From Patiria miniata (taxonomy: Eukaryota; Echinodermata; Asteroidea; Valvatida; Asterinidae): 64,000 nt of DNA. The stretch is taken from contig NW_024037072.1 of NCBI RefSeq assembly GCF_015706575.1, positions 16,741,162 through 16,805,161 on the forward strand, read 5' to 3'. The translations under genes and the position numbers were made by a program. The notes beneath the pieces were generated by a model, which was given only the letters and a program-made list of their open reading frames with translations, had not been told where the DNA came from and searched no databases. Of this stretch, positions 19,803 to 31,394 are shown one piece after another (the first letter of the stretch is position 1; every line of letters begins with the position of its first letter).

Positions 19803-20345
19803 CACAGGGTGAGTCAAAAAGAAAGTAAACTGAATTAATGATTTTTCCTTGAAAGCAATTAAATCTAACTCATCAACGACGCGAAGAGCATGTTCTTCTT
19901 CTCATTTGAAAAAGAAAAATGAACTTGATCCATGGTTTGAGAAAACATGCATAATTTTCTAAAACAATCTTTTTTTGCAGCTTTCCATGGAATGCCATTT
20001 GAAGCTGGAATGCCAGTTGAGAATCAAAGATTACAAACCGGCCATTCAGATACAAATGAGAATGTTTTTTATCAAGACTGAATAATTACTTTTATTGTCC
20101 GATTCTGTGTTTATAATATATAGATTTTTTCTAAAATAATGATGGTGAATTTTGTATGTTTTTCTGTGCAAATTTTCGTTTATCCGTGAAGAATGTTAAA
20201 ATCCTTTGTTTCATTGTATTGGAACTGAAATTAGTCATTAGCGGACAGCTGTCCATCACTGCGATGTTTGCATTAAAATAGGCATAACTTGCGAACATAT
20301 TACATAAATTACCTGACATGTTAACACTAAGTAGCAGACTTGTAT
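19803..20345 (+). mobile_element. Mariner-like element family X, copy 1 (truncated)
   Basis: CACAGGGTGAGTCAAAAAG at 19805 and the following roughly 500 bp align with 36451-37000 (copy 2) and with the reverse of 25290-25700 (copy 3). Shared words include GAGCATGTTCTTC, CCATGGAATGCCATTTGAAG, ATACAAATGAGA and TTCGTTTATC-like sequence. The right terminal repeat is missing. It lies in the intron just 60 bp after the first Ig exon and carries an unused copy of the donor-like CAGGGTGAGT. Confidence 0.75.
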
Positions 20346-20460
20346 TCGAGTCACCAAACATTGAATCCGAGTCTGAGTCGGAGTCACCTCTCCAGAGTCC
20401 GAGTTCAAGTCCTGAGTCATGTAGGTCGAGTCCGAGTCAGAATTACGAGTCACCTAATTA
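20344..20460. repeat. GAGTC-rich degenerate minisatellite
   Basis: The stretch is built from CGAGTC, GAGTCTGAGTCGGAGTC and GTCGAGTCCGAGTC words over about 115 bp. It abuts the truncated right side of family X copy 1. Confidence 0.75.
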
Positions 20461-21008
20461 ATATCGAAAATACATTTCGAGGTACTGCTAACCTCACAGT
20501 TTCATTTTCAAGTTTTTTCATTTTTTCACAGCTTTTCTTGATAGAATGAACTGGATATGTAGAACACGTCAAAAGGCAAGGCACTGGTGTCTGGAAAGGA
20601 TAATCTGGTACCAAACACTATTAAGCTTGCATTTACGCAATGTCAAGTGTGGATGCTGGTGAAAATGTTCCGATACATTGAGTTACCCAATCAATAAATC
20701 GGAAACAAGCCAGCCGCATGCGTTGTGTATTTACAGTATTTAGATGCGTTTCTTCTGCACCGTTTCCTCTACAGTTTAACAACTTACCCCACATGGCATT
20801 TTGTATATAGAAATACATCTACCTGACCCCCGGGCAGATTTACATGCCATGGCCTCACTGGATAATTTAGACAGTTGTCCATACTGTATTTAAATAAACA
20901 AGTTAAACTTGTCCACCTCTAGAGGTTAGAGCTATTACAAAACCAAGTTTGGTTCAAACATTTACTAAGAAGGGTAACAAGTAGGATTTTTTACATACTT
21001 TTCTAGGG

Positions 21009-22103
21009 ATGCATCGCTTGTACCTCCGATGCAGTATCAACGGCAGGATGTATCTAGGCTATATCTTCAGACCTGCACCGCTTGTGATTTGTGGTGACCT
21101 TAACATTCACCTTGGCAATCTGAAAGCGTCCAATTCAAAGACGTTCAACGACTTACTGAAAGCACACGGTCTTTCCCAGTATATTCAATCGCCAACCCAT
21201 GAACGCGGTCACATCTTAGACGTCTTCATCTCCCGCACTTCTGAAAAACACATTTTTCCAGACCTCCAACTTTTGCCAGGCATCTCTGACCATTCAGCCA
21301 TTTCCTGTCGCCTGCATGTTCGCATGCCATGCCCAACTCTCACACTAATTACAGTGAGGAACATCAGTGCAATTGACAGGAAGGACTTTGCCGACAATCT
21401 CCGTCATCATAATATCAGTTACCACTGCTATGCTGATGACGTTCAACTCTTTGTGTCATTTGCACCAAATCAAGATGACGCCTACCTGACTCTCCAGAAA
21501 CTTGAATCATCAATGATGTGTATCAATGATGTCAGTGCATGGATGAGTTCTAATTTTCTTAAACTCAACACTGGTAAATCTGAACTTATAATGTTTGGGT
21601 CAAAGTCACAATTTGCCAAGATCAATGTCCATGGTATCAACAACCACAATTCACCTGTTAATTTGTCGGCGACCTGTCAAAATCTAGGAGTCACCTTTGA
21701 CTCACTTATGTCAATGTCTAATCATGTTTCTAACACATGTAAATCTGTCAGATTTCAACTTCGTAACTTTGGTTTAATTCGGAAGTATCTAACCCGCTCA
21801 GCATCAGAGAAAATTGTTCACGCCCTCATTTCATCTCGGTTGGATTTTTGTAATTCCCTGTTGTATACCCCGCTACCCCGTAACCAACTTGCTCGCTTAC
21901 AGAGACTACAAAATTCTGCCGCTCGAATTGTGACCCTGACACCCTCTAGAACCCATATCACCCCGATTTTGCAGTCTCTGCATTGCCTCCCTGTTGCTGA
22001 CTGGATTAAGTACAAACTGTTACTGCTTGTTTTTCATTGCCTTCATGATTCAGCTCCTGAATACAACATAGACCTTTTAACTCCATTCAATCCATCCTGG
22101 TGA
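21009..22103 (+). pseudogene. LINE (CR1/Jockey-like): endonuclease fused to RT by internal deletion
   Basis: A 364-residue open frame begins inside the apurinic-type endonuclease (GDLNIH at 29-34, SDHSAI at 93-98) and passes at about residue 130 straight into the RT palm (YHCYADDVQLF, YADD at 141-144). It then reads through the RT thumb (KLNTGKSELI, LISSRLDFCNSLLY, LQNSAARIV). About 400 residues of linker and fingers are absent, so an in-frame deletion joined the two ends. LINE-type C-terminal sequence (SLLVVPHTHT) continues past the stop at 22101. The start codon used here is arbitrary. It cannot be an active element. Confidence 0.85.
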
Positions 22104-22850
22104 TTGAGATCTTCTGATGCTTCTTTGCTGGTTGTCCCTCACACTCACTAATCTTGGGGCGATCGATCATTTTCTTACGCAGGTCCTCATCTTTGGAACA
22201 AACCTAATCCGTCAATGTTCACGTCTATATTGTTCTATTATTATAACCGAATCAGCGGCGCTTGAACAGTTTTAAAACCACCCAAATTAATCTTGACTTC
22301 ACAATACTAGCATATCAGTCACAGGAATACATTTTTTGAAAGGTGTCAGTTGTAAAATCCCGAACAACAGTCGAGCATCGTCTGTTTTTCAGCTAACAAA
22401 AAATCATAAAGGGGGAAAGAATATCCGGTCCTGTCGGACACTCATTCCTAGGATATTCTGTCTCTTCGAATAGATTGTACGGGGACGGAAAATCCGATCA
22501 TACCCCAACAGCTTGATCAAAAGTGGAGGAAGGAAGCAAAATCGCTATCTTTTCTGCGGCGGGGTGACATCGCCCCCACGGTTTCACCGCCCTGCTGAAG
22601 ATTTGACTTTTGATTATTCTCTTTATTACTCCCAGTAATGAGATTGAGTACTCTGAAAATGCCTGGTTTAACGAGTGAAGAAAATTTTTCGAAATAACGC
22701 AATACTTTTCACGCAGTAACACAAATACCCACGACATGTTCTTGTTTCCTTGACCTCATTTTTGAAGGAAAGTTTGAACTACGAGTTTTAGCTCACGACA
22801 TGCAGCCTTCTACACATCGGTGTGTGTGTGGGTGAGCTTGTCTTACATAC
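22104..22850. other. LINE tail and non-coding DNA
   Basis: The first 110 bases continue the LINE C-terminus out of frame. After that I see no recognisable coding sequence. Confidence 0.5.
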
Positions 22851-22853
22851 GCA

Positions 22854-23122
22854 GTGTGGACTTCCGAACAAAAGACGTCCACATAATGTAGGTAGCACCG
22901 ACGTTGTGTGGACTTACCCCACGTCCACACAGTGTTTCCCCATTTCTGGAAAACAGGTTTAGAGGCATTTTTGGGTTAGGTTTATCTGTAGCAGAATGAA
23001 GAGAAACACTAAAGGGAATCATAGAAAAAAAATTGGGTTGAAAGAGTTTTCACAGTTTGAGAAAAATGAGTTTTTTCACTGGTTTTTCTTAACTACACGA
23101 AAGCAATGGAAAGTCCACACTA
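22854..23122. repeat. Dispersed roughly 280-bp repeat, copy 2
   Basis: This is the same unit and orientation as 12126-12405, beginning GTGTGGACTTCCGAACAAAAG and ending near GGAAAGTCCACAC. It differs by scattered substitutions and small indels. Confidence 0.85.
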
Positions 23123-23140
23123 GTCATGTGAAACAAGTAT

Positions 23141-23142
<2 letters not shown>

Positions 23143-23204
<62 letters not shown>
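23143..23204. repeat. (GT)n microsatellite
   Basis: About 31 uninterrupted GT dinucleotides. A shorter GT run is at 23392-23409. Confidence 0.98.
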
Positions 23205-23205
<1 letters not shown>

Positions 23206-23914
23206 CCTGCATGGCATTACGCCTGAGGACAGACAACAAAAGGAGCACAAAGGGGCCATTGATCCTCGAAGGAAGGTGCCTATTGTCCTCGAACGCAGGT
23301 TTGTGTGCTTAGTCTATGGGAGAGTGTTATATTACAGGGACAAAGGAAAACACAAAGCCAATCCTCGGAAGCATAGCAAAAAACGACGACATGTGTGTGT
23401 GTGTGTGTGCATTATGTATTAGTCAGGCAGCTTAGGGAATGGATGTGAACATTCCGGACAAAAGCGCCAAATTTTCCATACATGCTCTTCAATCCCTTAG
23501 CTTTCAATTTTTGAAAGGAACCAACTTATCCAATGACATTATGGCGGCCGTCTTGGATTTTAAAGATGGCGGCCTATATCTAGCAATATCTCATCTTCTA
23601 AGCCACTTAGGGTTAAAGTTTTGGTGTCTAAACATACATTTTCAGGGGCAATGAATGCAACTGTGCCATTTGGGATAGTTTAGATACAGTATTGTGGCCA
23701 TCTTGTATTTGAAACATGGCCGCCATTCAAAACCTAAATCTCCAAATACGTGTATTGCATCTTTAAGCCACTAAGAATCTAAATATTGGTGTCTAACCAT
23801 ATATTTTCAGGGTCATGGAACGCAACTCAACCATTTGAGGTAGTACTACATGTATTTGGGATCGTGTCAATTGGTCAGTTTGTCCAGATACTTAATACAG
23901 CGGCCATATGGTTT

Positions 23915-24365
23915 GCCGTAAAAAGACCAACACTTGTCCGATTCAGGCTATGTACCTTTTTGCCATTATGGTCCCATTCAGGTTGTGAGCCGTCTTGCCA
24001 TTATGGTTTCCCATAAAGGAACCAACACTGGCCCGATTCAGACCTTTTACTGTCTTTTCATCATGGTTTATCGTAAGAGGACCTGCAATGGCCGGTTCAG
24101 GCTGTGTGCCGTCTTGCTGTTATTGTTTGCCTAAAAAAAGACCAGCACTGGTCCAATGCAGGCTCTGAACGGTGTTACCATTACCGTTTGCCATTAATAG
24201 GGCCTACTCTGTGGTGTCTGTACCGTCAACACGGAACCGCCTTGGAGCAATCGAGCCAGCATTAGCCCGCTTCTGGTCTTGTACCGTTTATACTGTATGG
24301 TACTGCCACAACAAAGCCATAGTTAGCTGGTATCGGCCAAATACCGTCCTGTTTACTGGGTCAAT
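23915..24365 (+). repeat. GGCCCGATTCAGGCT minisatellite, block 1
   Basis: About seven diverged units of roughly 55-65 bp run through this block. Typical words are AGGACCAGCACTGGCCCGATT, TTCAGGCTGTGTGCCGTCTT and GCCATTATGGTTTGCCGTAA. The same satellite forms the block at 43495-44400. Here it lies between the arms of the fold-back element. Confidence 0.85.
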
Positions 24366-24396
24366 GCCATCTTTGAACCTAGGCAGGTACACATCT

Positions 24397-24444
24397 CTGG
24401 CGCTACAGGATGTGATACAACTGGCGCTACAGGATGTGATACAA
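24397..24444. repeat. Perfect 24-bp tandem duplication
   Basis: CTGGCGCTACAGGATGTGAT plus ACAA occurs twice back to back without a mismatch, which suggests recent slippage. Confidence 0.95.
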
Positions 24445-25199
24445 CTTGCCTCTCCACAGCTACATGCAGCTGTATTACTTATACTTTATACAGTACTTTC
24501 GGTGACTGCAGTATATATGAACGGTATTCTGTTAGAGATTTTATTTTCAGTTTAACTATTTTGTGTGTATAACTAAAACCATCTTTGTTTCTTCTGAATA
24601 AAAGAGTTGTATTTCCTGACCCTGAAAATGTATGTTTTGACACCTAGACTGTGATTTTATATGGGGTAGTAGCTGAAATATCAGTAAATGCAATTATTAT
24701 CTGGCGGCCATCTTCAAATTCTTCTTTGACCCTGAAAATATATGTTTAGACACTAAGATTTTTAATGTTAAGTGGCTTAAAGATGCAATACATGTAGTTT
24801 TCAATGCCGGCGGCCATCTTCAAAAATAAGATGGCAACAATACAGTATCTGGACAAACAAACCATTTGATACTATCCCAAGTGGAACAGTTGCATTCCTT
24901 GACCGTGAAAATGTATGTTTAGACACCAAAACTTTACTCCTAAGTGGCTTAGAAGATGAGATATGGGTAGAAATAGGTTTTCGATTAAAATCCAAGATGG
25001 CCGCCATAATCTTATTGGATAAATTGGTTCCTATCAGAAATTGAAAGCTAAGGCAATAAGGAGCATGTTTGGAACATTTGGCGCTTTTCTCCAGAATATC
25101 CACATCCATTCCAAAAGCTGGCCTAAGCTGCCTGACTGTCTGATCTAGCGAAACTTAAGACTGGCCATTCTGTGATCAGGGTCGGTGATACTATGCTTT

Positions 25200-25700
25200 A
25201 AGACATCATGGGATTTGTTCCCAAAATTTTGATTAAGCCCTATTCAGCTCTCTGTCTATTAAAACGATCACAACATTCAGCTGTTAACCACTGATAATTG
25301 ACCATTCGACGAACTGATGAATGAACGACAGCTTGAAAACATACAAACATCGCTATTATTATTCAGAAAGGCAAAAGAAAAGAGTTGAATTGTTCCTCAA
25401 ATTCAAAACACAAAATCTGACCATAAACATCATGTATTTGAATGCTTGCGTGTAATCTGTAATTCTTGCTCAGTTCGATTGCTTCCAATGGCATTCCATG
25501 GACTGCTATAAAAAAAATGGGTTATTTTAGCACAACATGCATAACGTCTAATAGCATAGATCAAATTTGGTATTTTTTTTTTTCAGCCGAGTGGAAGAAC
25601 ATGCTCAGATCTCTTAAGACATACTTCATTGGTGTATCAAATGTGACTGCTTTTAAAAGAAAAAAAATTAACCGGGTCACTTTCTTTTTGGCTCAACCTG
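25200..25700 (-). mobile_element. Mariner-like element family X, copy 3 (antisense)
   Basis: On the minus strand the element starts at 25700 with CAGGTTGAGCCAAAAAGAAA, preceded by TA (25701-25702), the expected target dinucleotide. It runs parallel to copies 1 and 2: GAGCATGTTCTTCCACTC, CCATGGAATGCCATTGGAAG and CAAGCATTCAAATACA. The other end was not found. The fold-back element ends at 25137, which may have displaced it. Confidence 0.7.
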
Positions 25701-25702
25701 TA

Positions 25703-27516
25703 AAGAGATCTGCTTTCATCATCATCACTCCGCTAGTCGGGATAAAGCATCGTTGATTTTCATTCCCTCCCCCAACTATTAGCCAGTGCTAGCGTGGGAT
25801 TGCATAAAAGTTATATGCTTGCATATATTACACGTTTGATGTATGGCACTGTACACATGAATGTCTGGTTGTCAGACTAGTTAATGCCACACCCTTGTTA
25901 GTGGAATGGAAGGCGTGTCAAATGAAAAGTGACTTAAAAAACACATTTTGTACGTGTTCTTTCCCATTTCAATTAACGACAGACTACCTGTGTGGTTACG
26001 CCTACATGTCTGCCGTACCGTACGTGTCTTGTATTTTATACGACTTTTACCACCGACTGGAAAGTTTCCACCGTTAGTCGTCAGGATGCACTTTCCCTTC
26101 TTTTTCCGTACGCCATGTCCATATGAAAGGAAATAAAGTAATTCGTACGAAAAAGCAAATTATTAAGAGCTTCTATAATATTGGGATAATAGGTAAAACG
26201 AACATTTAGTTTTCATTGGATTTAAACAATTTAGCGTCTCACCCTCTCTTTCTCTCTCCTTTCCTTTTCTTGTTCCGCCATCTACATTGCCATATAACTT
26301 CAAATATGTTACCCTGTCTAATCAATGGGTTTTTTTTCTCTAGCACAGAATAACGTCTTAATAAAGACACAATCGATTTTCTACCGAATTTCATCGGTTT
26401 CTATTTTGTGTTCATGTTTATTTTTGTATGTTTTTGTTGTTCCACTTCATTGACCACCGCACGTATAATGTCCCCAAATATTAATCAATCTATTGATCCT
26501 AAATTCAGCCATATGGCTGCGAAGGCTGATTTATAAAGGTTACGTAATACTTTATTATAAATGAAACAACAAGCACACAAATATGTGAATGTTCGCCGGC
26601 GAATCATTGAATATTTCTCCCATTTGGAAGACCGTATCTTCATGCAACTTTCAGGGTTTGTTTTCCTTATAATGATCCAAGTATGTGCTAAAAATCGTTG
26701 TGATATGTTCAGTACTTTTCGTTGAAATTGGGAAACAAGCCTTGGGTACGTGCAGTTTTCAACGATGTAACATTCATGGCGTTTGCAATATCTGTCAATC
26801 TTTTCAAGCCTTACGAATATTAATAAGGTTCCTATCCATTATGGTGTGCAGTACATATTTGCTATATCGCCTCCTACACGAGTTATTAGTTACTAAATAT
26901 CACCATTTTTGCCGGTTTCCATTGGTCGATACCGAGATCTACGCGAAGTTACACAGAGTCACACTAATGAATATGCTAACATGTGCTTCGTCATTGTTGC
27001 CCCGAAATCGGTCAAACGGAAAACCATGCACGTGAGTTTGGTGGGCCATAAATCCTTGTCAAAATTTTCCTTGGAGATAGTTCCAGGGGTAACACAAGCA
27101 TTTCCAGCAACAGATTAAGTTGAAATTCGGAATATACTTAGATGATATTATTGTTCAACTACTCGTGAAATAACAACAAATACATAGATTTGGTGACCTT
27201 TTTGAAAGATTTTTGTTCACGACTTTTAGGTTAGCTTCACCAGGACCCGTAATGAAGTTTCGGCATCAATAACGCTGATTTTTTTTCACTTTTTTATACG
27301 AAATTTAACATTTCTTCTTTTGTTATTAATTTAACGTTTCAAAAAACAGGCCAAAAAAAATACTCGGTCTCTGGTCAGCGTGCGCGTCGATTTTAATCGA
27401 CGTATTTTCTGTATTGTTTCTCTCCATACCCCCGTCATTACTTCCATTTTGTTTTTAATTCGCTTATATTACGTAACGATGACTTGTTCTGTTTTTATTG
27501 GTCACAGCAAGCACAG
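25703..27516. other. Intron sequence, no gene seen
   Basis: AT-rich intron of the CUB/Ig/MAM gene. The only structured element is the 50-bp dispersed motif at 27348-27398 (same as 5054-5107). No domain-coding frame was recognised. Confidence 0.45.
27348..27398. repeat. Dispersed 50-bp motif, copy 2
   Basis: GGCCAAAAAAAATACTCGG, TCTCTGGTCAGCGTGCGCGT and CGATTTTAAT match 5056-5104 with one substitution and a small deletion. The function is unknown. Confidence 0.7.
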
Positions 27517-27645
27517 GCTTCAACTGCACCTTCGAGGAAGGGTTTTGTGGTTGGAGACAATCGAACGAGGACAGCTCCAACTGGCTGCTGTTGCAGGGGC
27601 AAACTTCTCTTTTTGTCAGGCCAGATTTCGACAGGACGTTTGGCA
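27517..27645 (+). CDS. Exon 4: MAM domain 1, first third
   Basis: Acceptor GCACAG (27511-27516) and donor GTAAGT (27646) bound 129 bases in phase 1. The product reads GFNCTFEEGFCGWRQ followed by SSNWLLLQGQ and FDRTFG. This is the classic MAM start: a Cys, the DFE-like acidic patch, a second Cys with GW, then xxxW. MAM domains mediate homophilic adhesion or oligomerisation in surface proteins. An alternative acceptor CACAG ten bases upstream (27507) would keep no better match. The chosen one mirrors exon 9, which has the same length. Confidence 0.85.
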
Positions 27646-29584
27646 GTAAGTGTTTGCCTCACTTGATGTTTTATCAATCTATACACAGTGTCCCGAAGAT
27701 AGGCTAGCAACAAACACATATTATTTGACCAGACTATAAATTAATCGTTGGTCTTTGCATAAACCTAGGCACTTAAGCTTTCCGTTCTTGTCTTGATTTT
27801 ATTCATCTAATCATGCATTACTAAGATTCATTATCTTGGAATAGTATAAAAACCTCGGAATGGTTTGGCGTAAAACCTGCGCACATCCAAAAGTAAGGCG
27901 AGTATACATTCAAACCGACATTTAAGATTGGCGGGAAAAGAATTTTTGTCAAATTGTGATCTTCCTTGATAAGTACCAGCACGTGTAACCATGTGTATCA
28001 CCTTCCACATGCCCCTTTTACAAAACGGTGGCACATACCTTCTATGATCTCCCCACTTCCGGGTGAATACCGTTAACTGTCAGTTATGAGTTCAGGACTT
28101 CAAAACCTGAAGGTAAGAAGGTAGAGGTACAGGTGCAATGTTGAAAACCATCTCTGCTTAATACGATCTCCGCAAAAAAAGTGACTAAAACATAGATTTG
28201 AATTAGGTGACTTGGGACGCCATTCCACACTATGATTCTGTGTAATTACTCTGTCCGCCCCCCTCCGTGAAAAAAATCCAGAAGCGATATCAGACAGCAA
28301 TGTATCTGTGGGGCTGGTGCATTATCTTATGCCATGAAAAGATACCAAAAGATACCATATCCTTGGCTTTCAAGATGAAAGCACAAGATCATCAATGAAA
28401 GACATCCAGCTTTGTTAATGTTTTTGGAAGTTACACGTGTCTCGGACCTAGTCGTGTTGTAATTGATTATTATGCCTACCATTTTCAATTCAACGGAGCT
28501 AAGTGATGCATGACCACAGCGATAAAGTGATATCAACGGAAGCCTACTGCCGCTAGTTTATGATTAAACAATAGTCAATAATTTCAAAGCATATGGTCAT
28601 GGGTCAAATTTGTAATAATCCTGTACTGTTTTCGTGTCATAAAATGAAAGCTTGCCCAAAAGATGTCGCTAAAAATCCGAATGGGTGTTAAATTATATAT
28701 TTGACTGGTGCAGCAATAATGCAAATTCCCTAATCATTATTATTTGTATTGTTTTGCGCGCCATAGAGTTTTAGCCACATGCGCAGTTGAAGCAGCGCGC
28801 AGTGACGCTTGCGAGCTGGCATCATGCATTGGTTGGCACGGGGTCTGCTGTGTTTGAGCTTTCGGAGCAGCAGGACCGCCAGACGCTTGGAGTAACGCAC
28901 AACGGGAGGCGCCATAGTGAGTATATGCGCCCACACTTTACCAGCGTGAAGCATAACGGGAGGCGCTTAGCACGTGCACAATGATAGGCAATTAGCATTG
29001 CGGGAGGCGCCAAGCACAGCGGGAGGCGATAGGAGGCGGCAGTAAGACACAATACAAACACATTAAATTACAGAGGAGATACACAAAAGATCCCTTATCT
29101 ATTTACTTGTTTATTGATTTCCCGAATAAATTACATGAAACTGTAGCATTGTCCTTGTTCCATTTACTAAACCCCAATCCATAAGTTGACTTTCGGGAGC
29201 GTCCTAGAGCGTGAGTACCCAGCCCAGGTTCTGCGTACACGGCGGTATATTTCTGTCAAACGGGCCTGCACTTGAACGCTAGGGAGGATCGCCTTGCCAG
29301 CGGACAATTATTGCTAGGGAAACCGACGTTGATTGTAAATAAGGAAGAGCAACCATACTCTTCTCCTGATCCGCCACACTGGTTTCGATTATAGAAATTA
29401 AAGTATTTTTTTTTTTCAAATTGCCTTGACTTAACCAAATAAATCGCCTTAAAAACCGCAAGCCAACTCATGCCTCTTCTAAATTTTGAAGAATATCTGC
29501 CGATTTTCTTTCAATCACCAATGCAACATTTATTCCAAAGTCATTTGTGTTTGTAATCTATGAAAAAATCCCTACCCTGCACAG
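27646..29584. other. Intron between MAM exons 4 and 5
   Basis: I see no gene here. A degenerate minisatellite at 28840-29045 is listed separately. The last 150 bases (TTGCCTTGACTTAACCAAAT and following) resemble the corresponding intron end at 47478-47616, indicating that the duplication of the MAM cassette included intron sequence. Confidence 0.6.
28850..29045. repeat. CGGGAGGCGC-type degenerate repeat
   Basis: AACGGGAGGCGCCATAG, AACGGGAGGCGCTTAGC, TTGCGGGAGGCGCCAAGC and CAGCGGGAGGCGATAGG recur with irregular spacing of 20-60 bp over about 200 bp. Confidence 0.75.
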
Positions 29585-29734
29585 ATGCGAGTGGCTACTA
29601 CATCAGTCATGCTACAGCATATTATGGCAGCAGAAAGGCTACAGTTGTCAGCCCTGTTGTTTCGCCAAGTGGAGAGCATCCAGGAAACAAGTGGTGTTTC
29701 AGTTTCTGGTACAGATTGTATGAGCGCGGCAATG
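29585..29734 (+). CDS. Exon 5: MAM domain 1, middle third
   Basis: Acceptor CTGCACAG and donor G|GTGAGC bound 150 bases, phase 1. It encodes ASGYYISHATA, VVSPVVSPSGEHPGNKWC and FSFWYRLYERGN. The string xxWCFSFWYxLYxxG corresponds to the third conserved Cys and following strand of MAM domains (CLxFWYHMYG pattern). It joins exon 4 in frame. The paralogous exon 10 (47617-47763) encodes 49 residues against 50 here. Confidence 0.86.
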
Positions 29735-31394
29735 GTGAGCCTTCCAAACCGTTTTCACAATGTATGATTAAAAGGACTCTTTGCATCAAATAAAAATGTT
29801 CAATCCACGCGTTATAACTTAAAGGGTGTTTAATTAATGCTAAAACAAACTTCCATATTCATTACCAACGTGTTGATGTCACCAATCTCAGAAACTATCC
29901 AGTGAGTTACTTGGGTATCGCTTAGAAACGTCGGAATGAATTTTAATAACTTGCTATGGTTTTTGTACTAAGTGCCGTGGTGGACGTTTACGACCGACCT
30001 ACTTGCTGTATATATATTTTTTCATTACATGAACAAGTGTTCATTTTTATTGTTAGTGAGGTACCTTAGTGAAAAAATCGTGACACAGTGGACAAAAGCA
30101 CCATTTTTTCACCAAAGCATCTCCATGGTATACCTTTTCGAAAAAAAGACGGACGCAAAAAATTGGACGATGGGAAGGGCATGTATGACGTCATTATGAC
30201 GTCATCAGCTAATTATTACATGAAATATATATAAATTGATAATATCTTCTGAACTACAACCATCACAACAACAGAAGTCGCATCAAATGAAAGGGAACAA
30301 CAAGATCTTTCATTTGAGTGGTATGTCAGGAGCGTGGAATGTAGTCAAGGGTGGTTTTTGGGGCCAAAAAGCACTTTTTGGGTCAAAAAACCCTGATTTT
30401 TGCCTAAAATCACGTATTTTTGTTTGGCACCTTGTTTAACATGCAAACCGTATTTGTTATTGTGAGATTTTGTTTTGAAGTCAGAGAAAAAGGTTCAAAT
30501 TCTATGCCAAAAGAGTTTTTGCAATTGATTATTATTTTTTTATAATTGATTATTAGTATCTTAAATGCTTACACTTGTTCCTTAGATAGGTGGAAAAACT
30601 GCAGTTACCGTAAGGAAAGTTATCACCATTTTAGGGTATGGGCCAAAATGGGACTTAAGATTTCCTGTATTACCTTGATAAGGCCCAAAAAATAGTTCTG
30701 CTTCCCATTACATGACATTTGAAAACAGGGTTGGTAGGTAAGGATTTTTTTGTTTGTGTACAATCATATATGGAGGCGTCTGCGCTTAGTCAAGGGTGAA
30801 AGGGAGAAATTGATTGTTTTGGGGGTTTTTCCTCATTTTCCCATAAAACAAATTAGGGTAGGGGCTGTCAGAAAAGGGTAGGTAGGGAAACCGGAAGCAG
30901 AATAGTGTACTATCATTTTTTGGGGGCCTAATACATAGTTTAGTTGGCAGCAAATAGATGGTGTGCATTACTTTTATCAATGCATGTCCAGTTTGAGGAG
31001 ACTTTTGAATCAAGACCTCCAACAAATCATGCATAGGCCTACGTTCTTTTTATATATCGGGGGTAAAAAAAAGCTTAAACTGTTGTGCAACAGCCCACAA
31101 ATAAAAGCTTACCACTTTGTATTCATTATGTTGAAATTGATTTTTGAAACCAATGCATTTAGTGGTGAGACTCCTTTTTGCGTCTCAAAGTGCGTCTCAA
31201 AGTTGTCGTGGAATCGCACATAAACAATCAGAATAAGTCAGGAGTAAGCCTAATCCATTTAGGGTCAAATCGGTTAGGATGTGCTGGGATGAAATGGAGA
31301 AATGAGCAGCCCTATCTCCACTGAAGTACTCCATTGCATAGCACAGCGTCTCAACATTATCATCTTCCAATAACATTTTAAGAACCAGTTCTAC

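Larger units (their letters stand above)
23421..25137. mobile_element. Fold-back element with about 480-bp inverted arms
   Basis: AGTCAGGCAGCTTAGG (23421-23436) is inverted at CCTAAGCTGCCTGACT (25122-25137). The arms continue inward for about 450-480 bp with around 85% visible agreement. GGAATGGATGTG, GCGCCAAAT, ATTATGGCGGCC, AAGTTTTGGTGTCTAAACAT and ATTTTCAGGG all occur in inverse order on the right. The spacer holds the roughly 60-bp minisatellite described next. There is no transposase. Long arms and a non-coding core are typical of Foldback-type elements. Confidence 0.85.

Noticed and set aside
22996..23422. Open frames with CVCVCV repeats
   Set aside because: They are the translation of the (GT)n microsatellite at 23143-23204.
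24172..24555. 127-residue plus-strand frame with LALQDVIQLALQDVIQ
   Set aside because: The internal repetition is the 24-bp tandem at 24397-24444 and the rest is minisatellite. No gene.
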